Shown: piece after piece, positions 29,249-38,548 of the stretch
How positions within the stretch are numbered: position 1 is the stretch's first letter
Layout of the letters: every line of letters starts with the position of its first letter
Source: Niabella sp.
Lineage (GTDB): Bacteria; Bacteroidota; Bacteroidia; Chitinophagales; Chitinophagaceae
DNA: 64,000 nucleotides
Reading direction: 5' to 3'
NCBI GenBank assembly: GCA_017744715.1
Contig: JAGIAT010000011.1
Location: forward strand, 121,617-185,616
Notes under the pieces: generated by a model
What the model was told of the DNA's origin: nothing
The model's database searches: none
Seen by the model: only the letters and a program-made list of their open reading frames with translations
Made by a program: the position numbers and the translations under genes

Positions 29249-29830
29249 TTATTTTGCTTTTTTCAGGGCTTTTATATGCTCCAGGTGCGTTCTTAATACC
29301 GGAAGCGTTTTTACTATAAACGCTTTCAGGTCGCTGTCCTGCACATCTTTTTCAGCATCTTCAAAAAGCTTGACCGTTTTTTCGTGGTCGTCAACCATTT
29401 GTTTTATATACGCCTTGTCAAAATCTGCACCGCTTTTCGAAGACAGGTCTGTAGCTACTTTCTGCATGTCGTCACCGGGTGCTGCCGGCAGGGTAATGTT
29501 TTTACCTGCTGCGATCATTTTTAATTCATCGTTTGCTTTTGAATGATCACCTACCATCATTTTGCCAAATTCCTTTACACCCGGATCAGTACCCTTACTC
29601 TGGGCCATTTCTCCCAGTTGCACTTCTGCCATTCCCCCGTTAGCAGCATCCACTGCAAACTTTGCATCCTTTTCAGCGATCGCCGGAGGAGTACCGGCGG
29701 TATGGCTGCTATCAATCATTGCCTCGTTTGTACTGTCGGCCTTCGAGGTTGTGTCTTTTGATTGCTGGCCATTACAGCTCCACATAAATGCTGCAACCCC
29801 AACGGTCAGTAATGTAATTCCGATTTTCAT
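29249..29830 (-). CDS. DUF4142 domain lipoprotein
   Basis: The 193-residue protein has a lipoprotein signal (MWSCN, Cys19) and a Ser/Thr/Asp-rich linker. A helical DUF4142 domain follows (about 55-190) with the pattern DAANGGMAEVQLGEMAQSKG, FGKMMVGDHSKANDEL and MVDDHEKTVKLFEDA. The domain is ferritin-like and usually periplasmic, associated with stress. A hairpin with a T run lies about 150 bp upstream in its possible leader. Confidence 0.9.
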   Translation of the reverse strand: MKIGITLLTVGVAAFMWSCNGQQSKDTTSKADSTNEAMIDSSHTAGTPPAIAEKDAKFAVDAANGGMAEVQLGEMAQSKGTDPGVKEFGKMMVGDHSKANDELKMIAAGKNITLPAAPGDDMQKVATDLSSKSGADFDKAYIKQMVDDHEKTVKLFEDAEKDVQDSDLKAFIVKTLPVLRTHLEHIKALKKAK

Positions 29831-30189
29831 ATACGATTATTTTTTTAATGGGTTTACCAAATGATTTAGAAATCCTGAAACACATAACGGTATCAACAAT
29901 TACCGTTCCTGACTTGATTAAAGCGCCTTTACCGCATTTTCCGCCGGCGTTTGTTGACTATTGGGATCAATACGGCAAAAAACGGGGAACAATTTCCCCA
30001 ACCCGTAAAACAGACCGCAGGGTTTTCGCTATTCTGTGCACAGACAGGACTCCCCCGGTGGTGCCAGCCATCTCCGTTATGGTATAATGTTTGGAACCAT
30101 TTATTGGAACAGGAGTAACCGGCATATTGCTGATACAGCATCAATCCGGGGAGTAAAGCGGTCTCTATTTAATACATCAAATCAACGTC
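29831..30189. other. Divergent intergenic region
   Basis: This is the upstream region of two divergent genes (DUF4142 minus, SDR plus). It holds the hairpin at 29978-29999. No coding frame is supported. Confidence 0.45.
29978..29999 (-). terminator. Hairpin with T run in possible DUF4142 leader
   Basis: GGGGAA (29984-29989) and TTCCCC (29994-29999) form a 6-bp stem. Read on the minus strand it is followed by G then six T. It could end antisense transcription or attenuate the DUF4142 leader. Confidence 0.4.
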
Positions 30190-30987
30190 ATGAATGCACT
30201 AAAAAAATACACCCTTATAACGGGTGGCAGCCTGGGCATTGGCCGGGAACTTGCAAATGTATTTGCCCAAAACGGACATAACCTGATCCTTGTAGCCCGC
30301 AGCCAGCAGGAGCTGGAAGATGTGCGCACAGAGCTGAGCAGTACCGGGGTGGATATCATTACGATCGTAAAAGATCTTTTTAATCCCAGTGCCCCGTTTG
30401 AGCTGCACCGGCAAACAACCGAACAAAACCTGTATGTAAACATACTGGTAAACAACGCCGGCCAGGGTTTGTTCGGGTTATTTGAAAACACGAATATTGA
30501 CCGGGAACTTGCGATTATCCAATTAAACATTGCTTCGCTGGTAGCACTTACAAAGCTGTATCTCCAGGATATGCTGGCACAGGGAGGCGATGGTAAAATT
30601 CTCAACCTTTCCTCTATTGCCAGTAAATCTCCGGGGCCATGGCAATCGGTTTACCATGGCACAAAAGCCTTTGTTCAATCCTTTACCGAAGCATTGAGAA
30701 GCGAAGTAAAGGACGAAGGCATTGTAGTAACCGCCCTGCTGCCCGGGACCACGGACACCGACTTTTTTAACAAGGCCGGTATGACAGACTCAAAAGCGGT
30801 TCAGGATAAAAGCCAGTTAGCCGATCCTGCCCAGGTAGCCCGGGATGGGTATCGTGCGCTTATGAACAATGCCGACATGGTTATTTCCGGGTTCAAAAAC
30901 AAGTTGAACGTAGCTATGAATAATCTTACACCGGACGACCTGGCTGCAGATAAAATGAAGCAGCAGCAAAAACCGGCCGATTCGTAA
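30190..30987 (+). CDS. Short-chain dehydrogenase/reductase (SDR)
   Basis: The 265-residue protein has the classical SDR motif TGGSLGIGRELA (residues 11-22), NNAGQGLFG, catalytic Ser in NLSSIASKSPG, and Tyr/Lys in YHGTKAF. The loop LLPGTTDTDFF is typical of the DltE/YqjQ-like group. It is an NAD(P)-dependent cytosolic oxidoreductase of unknown substrate. It is followed 120 bp later by a two-component system on the same strand, with no firm functional link. Confidence 0.92.
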   Translation: MNALKKYTLITGGSLGIGRELANVFAQNGHNLILVARSQQELEDVRTELSSTGVDIITIVKDLFNPSAPFELHRQTTEQNLYVNILVNNAGQGLFGLFENTNIDRELAIIQLNIASLVALTKLYLQDMLAQGGDGKILNLSSIASKSPGPWQSVYHGTKAFVQSFTEALRSEVKDEGIVVTALLPGTTDTDFFNKAGMTDSKAVQDKSQLADPAQVARDGYRALMNNADMVISGFKNKLNVAMNNLTPDDLAADKMKQQQKPADS

Positions 30988-31107
30988 ATGGTAACGGGGC
31001 TATCCTGCCAACACGCTGTATTTATCGACAAACGCATGCATTTGTCTACCAGTACTGTCATTTTCAGGCTTCGGGCGTATCTTTACCCCCTGCTGAAAAT
31101 GAGCTGA

Positions 31108-32178
31108 TTGATCAGAAAGTATCCGATACTGAAACAGTTATTCTATTGGCTGACGGCCTTTAGCCTGCTGGTGCTTATATACAGCACCGCATACGGAAGC
31201 TATGAGCTGGGCGTAAAAGTGATCCTGATATTGCTGCCCGTTCATATGTGTTATTTCTACCTGGTAACCGGCTGGGTAATGCCCCGCTTTTATTTCAGGG
31301 GCAGGTATCTGCAAACCTGCCTCCTGGTGATCCTGATTCTCCTGGCAATGGCGGTGATATACCGGCTTACCGAAGTATTGATAGCAGATCCCTTTATTTA
31401 TCATTTTTATAAGATCCGGGACAGCAGTTTTACCTGGGCTGCGCATGAACGGCCGCTGAGGGAACAACTGCTCAATCCTGTTGACTTCGTAAACGCGGTG
31501 GAGCGCAGCAATACCGTGGTATGGATCTGCGTAACGCTCAACCTGTTTATTTTATGGCATGAACGGAAGCAGGCGGTGCTTCAGGCCGAGCTCAATTTCC
31601 TGAAGGGCCAGCTGCATCCGCACTTCTTGTTCAATGCGCTCAATAATCTTTATGCATTATCCTTGGACAAGGCGCCCCAAACGCCCCAGGTGATCCTTGG
31701 AATTTCCAATATTCTCCGTTATGTATTGTACGAATGCACGGCAGAACAGGTTTCATTAAAAAGAGATATCGAGGTGTTGAACGACTATATCGAACTGGAA
31801 AAATTGCGCTACGAGGAACGGCTGGAGCTCAACGTACACATCGACCGGCATGCAGACCACATGCAAATTGCGCCCCTGCTCATGCTTCCGCTGGTAGAAA
31901 ATGCGTTTAAACACGGAGCTGCGGAAAGCACCGATATGCCCTGGATCAATATCGATTTATATATTTCGGACAATGATCTTACGTTTAAGATCGCCAATAG
32001 CAAACCGGAGCTGCCTGTTGCACAGGCCCATGATCAACGGTTCCGGGGAGAAATCGGTATACACAATTTACGGAAGCGGCTGGAATACATTTACCCGTCA
32101 AAACACCGGTTCCGGTATTTTGACGAGCAGGATTGCTTTATTGCCGAATTGCAGATTCAGTTATCACCAAAATCATAA
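31108..32178 (+). CDS. LytS/YehU-type sensor histidine kinase
   Basis: The 356-residue protein has four N-terminal membrane helices (about 12-150), then a His_kinase domain. The phosphoacceptor is His172 in QLHPHFLFN, and the ATP-binding N-box is LPLVENAFKHG (260-270). No large periplasmic sensor domain is seen. The start is a TTG directly after an in-frame TGA; the next Met is residue 47, inside the second helix, so TTG is preferred. The response regulator follows after only 2 bp. Confidence 0.92.
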   Translation: MIRKYPILKQLFYWLTAFSLLVLIYSTAYGSYELGVKVILILLPVHMCYFYLVTGWVMPRFYFRGRYLQTCLLVILILLAMAVIYRLTEVLIADPFIYHFYKIRDSSFTWAAHERPLREQLLNPVDFVNAVERSNTVVWICVTLNLFILWHERKQAVLQAELNFLKGQLHPHFLFNALNNLYALSLDKAPQTPQVILGISNILRYVLYECTAEQVSLKRDIEVLNDYIELEKLRYEERLELNVHIDRHADHMQIAPLLMLPLVENAFKHGAAESTDMPWINIDLYISDNDLTFKIANSKPELPVAQAHDQRFRGEIGIHNLRKRLEYIYPSKHRFRYFDEQDCFIAELQIQLSPKS

Positions 32179-32180
32179 CA

Positions 32181-32933
32181 ATGGTTATCCGCACAATCAT
32201 AGTAGACGACGAGCCGCATGCGATGGAGATCATAAAAAAATATGCGGCAAATATTCCTGAAATAGAAATCATTGGCACCTGTGGCAACGCCATAGAAGCC
32301 TTTCAAATGATCCAGCAGTCGAAAGTTGACCTGGTATTCCTGGATATTAAAATGCCCCGTCTTTTAGGAACCGACCTGGTACGCAGCCTTAAAACACCGC
32401 CCCTAGTCATTTTTACTACCGCATACCAGGAATATGCCATTGAAGGCTTCGACCTGAACGCGATAGACTACCTGCTGAAACCAATTCCGCTCAAGCGCTT
32501 TTTACAGGCCATTGATAAAGTAATGCATTTTCTGAATGCAGATTACAAAACGGATGAAGGGGCCTCAAAAACCGAGGACGCTGCTACACCTGCCGCAGCT
32601 CATTTCCTTTACCTGCGCGTGGAGCGGCGGTTATTGAAAGTAAATACTACGGATATCCTCTGGATCGAAAGTATAAAGGATTATATCAAGGTGATCACCA
32701 AAGAAAAATCGTTTCAAACGAAGCAAAAGATCAGTGTTACCGAAAAGCTGCTTCCTATGGGCGCCTTCATGCGTATTCACCGGTCTTTTATCATCCCGGT
32801 AAAAAAGGTAGAGGGCTACCATCCCAATCATGTAATGATTGCCGGAAACAAGATCCCCATTGGCCGCAATTATAAACAGGCATGTGCGCAGCATTTTAAC
32901 CCGGAAACCGGGTATCCCTATTGCCCGGGATAA
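32181..32933 (+). CDS. LytTR-family response regulator
   Basis: The 250-residue protein starts at the ATG at 32181, two bases after the kinase stop; an upstream start would overlap the kinase. The receiver domain (1-120) has the acidic pair D9/D10 and phosphorylated D55 (VFLDIKMP), with Lys in LLKPIPLKRF. The LytTR DNA-binding domain (about 145-245) shows YLRVERRLLKV, DILWIESIKDYIKV, FMRIHRSFII. It forms a pair with the kinase. The target genes are unknown. Confidence 0.95.
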   Translation: MVIRTIIVDDEPHAMEIIKKYAANIPEIEIIGTCGNAIEAFQMIQQSKVDLVFLDIKMPRLLGTDLVRSLKTPPLVIFTTAYQEYAIEGFDLNAIDYLLKPIPLKRFLQAIDKVMHFLNADYKTDEGASKTEDAATPAAAHFLYLRVERRLLKVNTTDILWIESIKDYIKVITKEKSFQTKQKISVTEKLLPMGAFMRIHRSFIIPVKKVEGYHPNHVMIAGNKIPIGRNYKQACAQHFNPETGYPYCPG

Positions 32934-33578
32934 GCAGTCCCGATCCGTCCGCAAAATACTGCTGTTGCGGCTATGCAACATCCCGATACGGTCCATGCCG
33001 TATCAAAAATGTATTTATACGCGCCGGCATTTTAATCGTGTATCCGTCAACTTATGGCCCGGGCCTGCGGCTCTCTGTTCTGCGTTATGCGCTATATCGT
33101 GCACTGAATTTGGCGGTTAATGGTTGGCCGAGGCCACGCCTCTTGTCCTTTGAACGTAATACAGAAGCCCATCGGACTGAGCTCTCCTCTCCAATCCGGA
33201 GTTCATTCCGGATATAGCACTATGCGTCGTAAACCGAGTGCCGCAGGCACGGTACATTTCAAACAGGCGGATCAGTACCATAGGCTTCGCTTTCCTCTGA
33301 AGCTGACGGCTATACAATGAACCGGAACAGCCGGATAATCGCCGGAACTTCATCACCCTGTTGCTGATACGATTCAACTTTTTTCCCAAACCATAGCAGC
33401 GGACGTTCGACTATATGAACCTTTCCTATGACGATAAACAAAGACCTCCGTCGCCGGTATTTGCATAGCCGCTCAAATAGTTTCAATCTTGCATTTTTTT
33501 TACCATTACCGGCCACCAAACGCCCTAAAAAAGATGATGAAAAAAACGATCATTTTCTAACACAACAAATATTCACAA
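32934..33578. other. Gene-free interval with palindromes
   Basis: No reading frame here looks like a real protein. Two hairpin-forming sites are seen: GTGCCGCAGGCAC (33238-33250) and ATCCGGAGTTCATTCCGGAT (33194-33213). Similar GTGCC(G/T)..GGCAC palindromes recur in Bacteroidota intergenic DNA, so this may be a decayed repeat element. Confidence 0.4.
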
Positions 33579-34052
33579 ATGGAACAATCAAAAACACCCT
33601 CCTATCGAAGTTACCAGGGAGGTTATTTCCGGACGCTGATTGCGCCGGATCAAACAGGTGGCGCATTGGCCATACTGGAGCTTACACTACCCAAAGGAGG
33701 GGAGCCACCGCCGCATACCCACACCCATGAGGATGAGGCCTTTTACCTGGTGGATGGAGCAATAGAAGTAACCATCGCCGGAAAAACAACATTGCTGAAA
33801 CCCGGAGAAGCCCTGTTTGCACCCAGGGATGTGCCCCACTCCTTCCGGATCCTTACAGAACGCGCCACGCTGCTAAACCTGATAACACCGGGGCGACTGT
33901 GGAATTATTTTATTGAATTCAGTCAGCCACTCAGTGAAGTTCCCGGAACCATTGCGGCTCCGGCGCCCCCGCCACCAGATCTCCTGGAGCGAATGATTCA
34001 TGTAATCACCGGCACCTATCAAGTAATTTTTGTACAACCCAATAACCCATAA
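33579..34052 (+). CDS. Cupin domain protein
   Basis: The 157-residue protein has one small beta-barrel cupin domain. Motif 1 is GGEPPPHTHTHEDEAFYLVDG (His/Glu metal ligands) and motif 2 is GEALFAPRDVPHSF. No signal peptide is visible. It resembles quercetin-2,3-dioxygenase-like single-domain cupins, but no activity can be assigned. It is followed after 3 bp by a YceI lipoprotein gene, so the two are probably co-transcribed. Confidence 0.88.
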   Translation: MEQSKTPSYRSYQGGYFRTLIAPDQTGGALAILELTLPKGGEPPPHTHTHEDEAFYLVDGAIEVTIAGKTTLLKPGEALFAPRDVPHSFRILTERATLLNLITPGRLWNYFIEFSQPLSEVPGTIAAPAPPPPDLLERMIHVITGTYQVIFVQPNNP

Positions 34053-34055
34053 CAA

Positions 34056-34661
34056 ATGAAGACAGCATTTTTTAGTTTTATGTTCCTTGTTTTACTGACT
34101 GCATGTTCACGCAGGGATACACCCGTTTTAACCACGTTCAAAGTAGATGAAGACCTTTCTGCAGTGGAATGGAAAGGCAGCGCTCCCACCCATTTTCACA
34201 GAGGCGCGTTTAAAGTTTCGGGCAACCTTACAACAAACGGAAAAAACACCATAACCGGAGGCGACTTTTCTATTCCGATCGCCAGTATCAGCAACTTCGA
34301 CCTTACCGACCCGGCGGAGCGAAAGCAATTGCTGGATCACCTGATGACCGACGAATTTTTTAACCTGGCCGTATACCCGAAAGCCAACTTTCATATTACG
34401 AAGGTTGCGCCCTACAGCGATGCGGCCTCCTCTGCCAACACCATGATCACCGGTGATTTTACCATGATCGGACAAACGCATTCGATACAGATCCCGGCGG
34501 TAATCAAAACCCAAAAGGATGCCATTTCTGCAGAAGGCAGCTTTAAGCTGAACCGCCTGCAATGGGGTATGAACAGCTATAATGACCCTGACAAAGGGCT
34601 CTATATCCTGCCGGATGTGGAGATCACCCTGAAACTCCATTTCAAGCCTTCGGGTTCCTAA
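34056..34661 (+). CDS. YceI family lipoprotein
   Basis: The 201-residue protein has a lipoprotein signal (VLLTACS, Cys17). The YceI lipocalin-like barrel shows SAVEWKGSAPTHFHRGAFKVSG, GGDFSIPIASISNFDL, TDEFFNLAVYPKANFHI and ITGDFTMIGQTHSIQIP. The family binds isoprenoid-like lipids in an extended barrel, and its biological role is poorly known. A second, non-lipidated YceI protein is encoded at 48643-49212. Confidence 0.92.
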   Translation: MKTAFFSFMFLVLLTACSRRDTPVLTTFKVDEDLSAVEWKGSAPTHFHRGAFKVSGNLTTNGKNTITGGDFSIPIASISNFDLTDPAERKQLLDHLMTDEFFNLAVYPKANFHITKVAPYSDAASSANTMITGDFTMIGQTHSIQIPAVIKTQKDAISAEGSFKLNRLQWGMNSYNDPDKGLYILPDVEITLKLHFKPSGS

Positions 34662-34758
34662 GCGGTTGCTGTACATCAACGCTTCAAACAGCTGCGCCGG
34701 GCGGGCAACAGGCCACCCGGCGTTCACTTCCTATTACTTATCAAAAATCAATTTCATT

Positions 34759-35748
34759 ATGAAACTGCTCTATCTTCCGCTCATCGCCTGCGTTGCCTTC
34801 GCATGCTGTTCAAAAAACCAGAACAACGAATCCGGCAACAGTACCTGGGGCGAACAACCCGCCCTGCCTGTGGTAGACGGCCGCTCAGACTTTACAATTT
34901 CCGGCAATCAATACTATGTGAATGTTATGGGCAACACCCTGCCCCGGATGCCCGCCTTCCCTTCTTTATCCGTAAAGCCGGGGGTTGCCCGGGGTTATGT
35001 GGCTGATTTAAGCGGCAAACCAATGAAAGGCGCACATATAGGCGTATCTTCTTCCATGACCGGCGGATTTTATTCCAGCGGAAGCGGAATCACCGACGAT
35101 AACGGGTATTATGAATTTACCATTCCCGGTGGCGCAGCCTACTTCTTTGGAACGGCTACGACTATCACCTATAATGAAACACCCGCCGTTGTTGCACTAT
35201 ACCCTGCCGGCGGTACCTCCTCTTTTCCTTCCGGCAACGGAGTGGTTAAAAATTTTGTACTGCTTTCCTACGGTCCTGCCAACCCGGATGAGGTAGCTCA
35301 GCAACCCAATAATGAAAGCAATTATTACGGGGGAGCATTATCGTTCTGGTTCAATACGAACGACCCGGACGATTACTATCAAAATCCCGAATACCTGCCG
35401 CACAACGGCACTATTGAAATTGAGCTGGTACCCGTGGGAACCGGTCTTTACAAAGAAACCAGGTCCTTTAAAATCACCCGGCAAATAGGCGCCCAAACGG
35501 CGTTTGCCATTCACAACATTCCGGTAGGTAAATATACCATTAACGCCAAAATGAGTAACGGGCACCCGCTAAAAATGAGCGCCATCGGTACAAAAGCCAA
35601 TGTATATGAGCATCTCGGCCTTAAACCCGACAATGCAGTGGGTACGTCTACGGTAACCTTTACGCCCAATCATCAGTATACACCGGTAATGGTTGCCTCC
35701 TTTAAAAGCAACTGGGATGCACTGGAAATTGGTTTAAAGATGGAATAG
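34759..35748 (+). CDS. Lipoprotein with carboxypeptidase-regulatory-like domain
   Basis: The ATG at 34759 gives a 329-residue lipoprotein with signal LIACVAFACC. After about 60 residues comes a transthyretin-like carboxypeptidase-regulatory domain (ARGYVADLSGKPMKGAHIGVSS, TDDNGYYEFTIPGG). A longer C-terminal part with beta-strand character ends in KSNWDALEIGL. No enzyme domain is seen. It shares this layout, and the C-terminal phrase IPVGKYTINA/IPIGRYTLAA, with the next gene. It is probably exposed at the outer membrane. Confidence 0.75.
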   Translation: MKLLYLPLIACVAFACCSKNQNNESGNSTWGEQPALPVVDGRSDFTISGNQYYVNVMGNTLPRMPAFPSLSVKPGVARGYVADLSGKPMKGAHIGVSSSMTGGFYSSGSGITDDNGYYEFTIPGGAAYFFGTATTITYNETPAVVALYPAGGTSSFPSGNGVVKNFVLLSYGPANPDEVAQQPNNESNYYGGALSFWFNTNDPDDYYQNPEYLPHNGTIEIELVPVGTGLYKETRSFKITRQIGAQTAFAIHNIPVGKYTINAKMSNGHPLKMSAIGTKANVYEHLGLKPDNAVGTSTVTFTPNHQYTPVMVASFKSNWDALEIGLKME

Positions 35749-35805
35749 TACCGTTCTTATAAGCGCATATATCGCTTCTTTACTCAAAAATGAAATGAAC
35801 CATTA

Positions 35806-36537
35806 ATGATGAAAAAAGACATATACCTTTATGCAATCTGTTTGATTGTAACACTGATGTCCTGTAAAAAGGAGGACAGCGCCGTTAAATCTGAAACAGG
35901 CTATGCCACCGGCAAAGTGGCCGATACCCAGGGAAAGCCGCTAAGCGATGTAGCAGTAACGATCGAGAACACGCTTACCGGCACTTATGCATCTTATGTT
36001 GGCAAAACCGGCGCAGACGGCACCTATAAAATCAAAATAGGCAGGGTAGGCACGTATCATGCTAATGCCTATCTTATCAAAGGCTTCAATGGCAGAAACT
36101 ATCATTTGCCGTTGCATCCAGACAACGATGCCGTTTTTAGCAATGCAGGAGCCGTAAGAAATTTCCAATGGAAGCTTTCCGGTGCGATGCCTGAGGATGG
36201 ATATTATGGCGCTCATATTGAGCTTACCGGCGAATTAGGAATGGACATTGATGAACAACGTATTGAATATACGCTAACGCCTGTAGGCAAATTGATCGAC
36301 GGTTCAGATGGCAGGGTTTTAACACTGCATACCGGACAACCCAATACGCCGGCATACAACAAACTAACCGACATACCTATCGGCCGCTACACCTTGGCGG
36401 CGGTGTATGTTAAAAATGGTAAAAGACAACCGCTCCGGCTTAAATATACACTCGACTCCGGCAGTTATCAATCCGGTTTGACGATCGACTTTCCGGAAAA
36501 CTGGTATGAAGGAGTTGCCGTAACGTATAACTATTAG
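35806..36537 (+). CDS. Lipoprotein with carboxypeptidase-regulatory-like domain, relative of preceding gene
   Basis: The 243-residue protein has lipobox LMSC (Cys20) and a regulatory-like domain at about 32-110 (ATGKVADTQGKPLSDVAVTIENT, GADGTYKIKIG). The C-terminal half matches the upstream protein in order of elements: IEYTLTPVGKLIDG, IPIGRYTLAAVYVKNG, ENWYEGVAV. The two genes are 57 bp apart and probably arose by tandem duplication followed by strong divergence. The first two codons are both ATG. A strong terminator follows. Confidence 0.75.
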   Translation: MMKKDIYLYAICLIVTLMSCKKEDSAVKSETGYATGKVADTQGKPLSDVAVTIENTLTGTYASYVGKTGADGTYKIKIGRVGTYHANAYLIKGFNGRNYHLPLHPDNDAVFSNAGAVRNFQWKLSGAMPEDGYYGAHIELTGELGMDIDEQRIEYTLTPVGKLIDGSDGRVLTLHTGQPNTPAYNKLTDIPIGRYTLAAVYVKNGKRQPLRLKYTLDSGSYQSGLTIDFPENWYEGVAVTYNY

Positions 36538-36556
36538 GGATCCGCATCTGACAATC

Positions 36557-36604
36557 AAATCCGGCAGGGGCATCGTATGAGATTCCGCTGCCCCTGCCGG
36601 ATTT
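36557..36604 (+). terminator. Intrinsic terminator
   Basis: AAATCCGGCAGGGG (36557-36570) and CCCCTGCCGGATTT (36591-36604) form a 14-bp perfect stem just after the lipoprotein gene. It can also work for convergent minus-strand genes. Confidence 0.85.
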
Positions 36605-36679
36605 GTTTATACGGGAGCCGCAGTTCCGGTTAAAATCAGAAATATAACGGCTTCTATTCAGGAAGGCTGTAAAGCAATA

Positions 36680-37179
36680 TCAATGCCGGTTTATGATCGT
36701 AATAAATCCGGAAGCGTCGATATCTTTTATTTGGGTTAAATCGAAGAAATAGTTGGATTGCCAGGCTTTCGTTCTTCCAGCCCGTTGATTCAGGCAACGA
36801 TCCCAATCTGTGTATACCCTGAAACCGCGTTTACCCTCTTTATCGCCCACCGTAAGGATCCCTTTTTCGCCCAGGATTGATTTTGGGAAAAAGAAAAACC
36901 CCGATCGATTTTGCCAGGCGGTTGCTATCATAAAAAATCAATAGTATCGGTCAGGTCCAGTGGCCGGGTTTGTTTTTTTGCATCCCGTTTCCACAAGGTT
37001 ACAAAATGACCTTTTTTTTCAGGAGTGCGTTTTGCCCTCCGGAACAGTACACTCCGGTTCCCTGTTTGAAAGCAACATCCCGAATAGGCCCGGCATTCCC
37101 TGTCTTCCGTTAAACCGGATATTGCCAGCCCATGCGTGTTTAATATCAACTGTTCTATATCCTTTAATACCTGATCCAT
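36680..37179 (-). pseudogene. MepB family protein gene split by a frameshift
   Basis: Two overlapping frames on the minus strand each encode half of one protein. The first half (37179-36928, 83 residues) has SVLFRRAKRTPEKKGHFVTLWKR and ends DTIDFL. The second (36931-36680, 83 residues) has FFFFPKSILGEKGILTVGD, GFRVYTDWDR and AWQSNYFFDL. Together they match a whole MepB protein of about 166 residues. The junction is a T6 run before ATGATA; one more T would join the frames as DFFMIA. It starts directly at the stop of the upstream cupin gene. MepB function is not established. It may be a real mutation, programmed slippage, or a sequencing error. Confidence 0.8.
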
Positions 37180-37725
37180 CTATGTATGATTACAATACCG
37201 GTTCACCAGTTTTTTATGAAACCCCGAAATTCCGGCAATAAAGTTTAATAACCCAAAAAAAGGAATCATCAGTGCCCCGGCGCCGGCAGGACGCATATCG
37301 CTTATTTTAGAAACCACGGCCAACGCCAGCAGGCTTTTAGGAACGCCTTTCTTATCTGTTTTGCGGTCGCCGGCCAGTCCGTACAGGATGCGCAACGCAT
37401 TTTCAAACCCTTCAGATCCCGGAAGCACCACCGTGGTAAAAACAACCGGTTCAGAAGATGCATTGGAAAAACGATGCCACTGGCCAGCTGCTACGGTTAA
37501 CTTTTGCCCGGGGCCCAGTACCAGGGTTTCCTTTTTCATTGTAAGGGTCAATGCCCCGGTAACCACAATAAAGGTCTCTGAGAAGTTCCGGTGATAATGA
37601 AGCGGCGTACCTCCACCGGGCATTAACGTAACCTGTAATGTAGTAATGCGGCCATTGGTGGTCCTGGCCGTTTGGGTAAAAGTTACCTGGTCTTTAATAA
37701 CCGGGTTTACAATCGTCCGTTCCAT
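37180..37725 (-). CDS. Cupin domain protein with hydrophobic C-terminus
   Basis: The 181-residue protein has a cupin barrel at about 25-115, with metal ligands in TPLHYHRNFSETFIVVTG and AAGQWHRF. A hydrophobic C-terminal stretch follows (AGALMIPFFGLLNFIAGISGF). Its TAG is immediately followed by the ATG of the MepB-family gene with no gap, so the two are probably translated from one mRNA. No enzyme activity can be named. Confidence 0.85.
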   Translation of the reverse strand: MERTIVNPVIKDQVTFTQTARTTNGRITTLQVTLMPGGGTPLHYHRNFSETFIVVTGALTLTMKKETLVLGPGQKLTVAAGQWHRFSNASSEPVVFTTVVLPGSEGFENALRILYGLAGDRKTDKKGVPKSLLALAVVSKISDMRPAGAGALMIPFFGLLNFIAGISGFHKKLVNRYCNHT

Positions 37726-37988
37726 ATAATGGGTTTAATTGATTTAAATAAAGCAGCGCACCATTGCCGATGCTGTTGGTTGCGTACCCCGCAGCTAAAC
37801 TATAACAAGCAGTATGATCCTCAAAGGCCGGTCGACATAAGCAGTTGAATCCATACAAACGCCCCGCAGGGTCGACCAACGTTCCGGGTGCGGGTTCCTT
37901 AGCTCAATTTCCAGTAAGGAGCGCATAAATGGCTGCCCAACCGGATCTGCACCAAACAACCAGGATGCACGGGCGGCCGTTGACCCGG

Positions 37989-38462
37989 TTACAGTAAAAC
38001 GGTTTTCTCCATGATAACGATATCCCGGTTTCCAATCACCGTTCGCTCCAATGCTTTCCAGCCAAGCCTCCGGTAAAGCGTTTCTGCCGTATGGGTAAAC
38101 AAATGTATTTTTTCAAGCCCCTGGTGCCGGCAATAGTTCTGTATATAAGTACATAAAGCGGCTCCATATCCCCGCCCTCTTTCGGAGGGCAGGGTATATA
38201 CGAGGGCTAGCCATTTTTTATAAACATTCAAATGCGGTAACCGGTCCAGCAGTCCTACATGATCGTAAATGCCTCCGGTGGCAATGGGTATTCCGTCCAG
38301 TATCATCAATACCTGGAACTGCGCTTTGCCTGCCGTTATATTCGAGAGCCGCTCCAGCGTCGTTTCAACCGGGATCTGCCATTCTTCAACATACCAGCCG
38401 GCGATCAGCTTTAGCAATTGCTGATCATCCGGCTGCAGGATTTTAAATTCCACACTGCTCAT
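37989..38462 (-). CDS. GNAT family N-acetyltransferase
   Basis: The 157-residue protein has the GNAT fold. The acetyl-CoA-binding loop is LPSERGRGYGAALC, preceded by strand WLALVYTL, and the C-terminal FTHTAETLYRRLGWKALER is typical of motif B. The substrate is unknown. It stands alone between the cupin and the TapB-like lipoprotein genes. Confidence 0.9.
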   Translation of the reverse strand: MSSVEFKILQPDDQQLLKLIAGWYVEEWQIPVETTLERLSNITAGKAQFQVLMILDGIPIATGGIYDHVGLLDRLPHLNVYKKWLALVYTLPSERGRGYGAALCTYIQNYCRHQGLEKIHLFTHTAETLYRRLGWKALERTVIGNRDIVIMEKTVLL

Positions 38463-38548
38463 TGCATTTTTTTTCTGTTTACTGAAAATGATTTGCGCAT
38501 CCGCTTTGGCATGCCGGTAAAAGCATTTGCGGGTGGCTATTAGGGTTC

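Noticed and set aside
33117-33389. Minus-strand 90-residue frame
   Set aside because: It overlaps palindromes of a probable decayed repeat and has no domain-like pattern.
36680-37179. Two 83-residue overlapping genes as a toxin-antitoxin pair
   Set aside because: Each frame matches one half of a MepB-family protein in the right order, so a frameshift explains them better.
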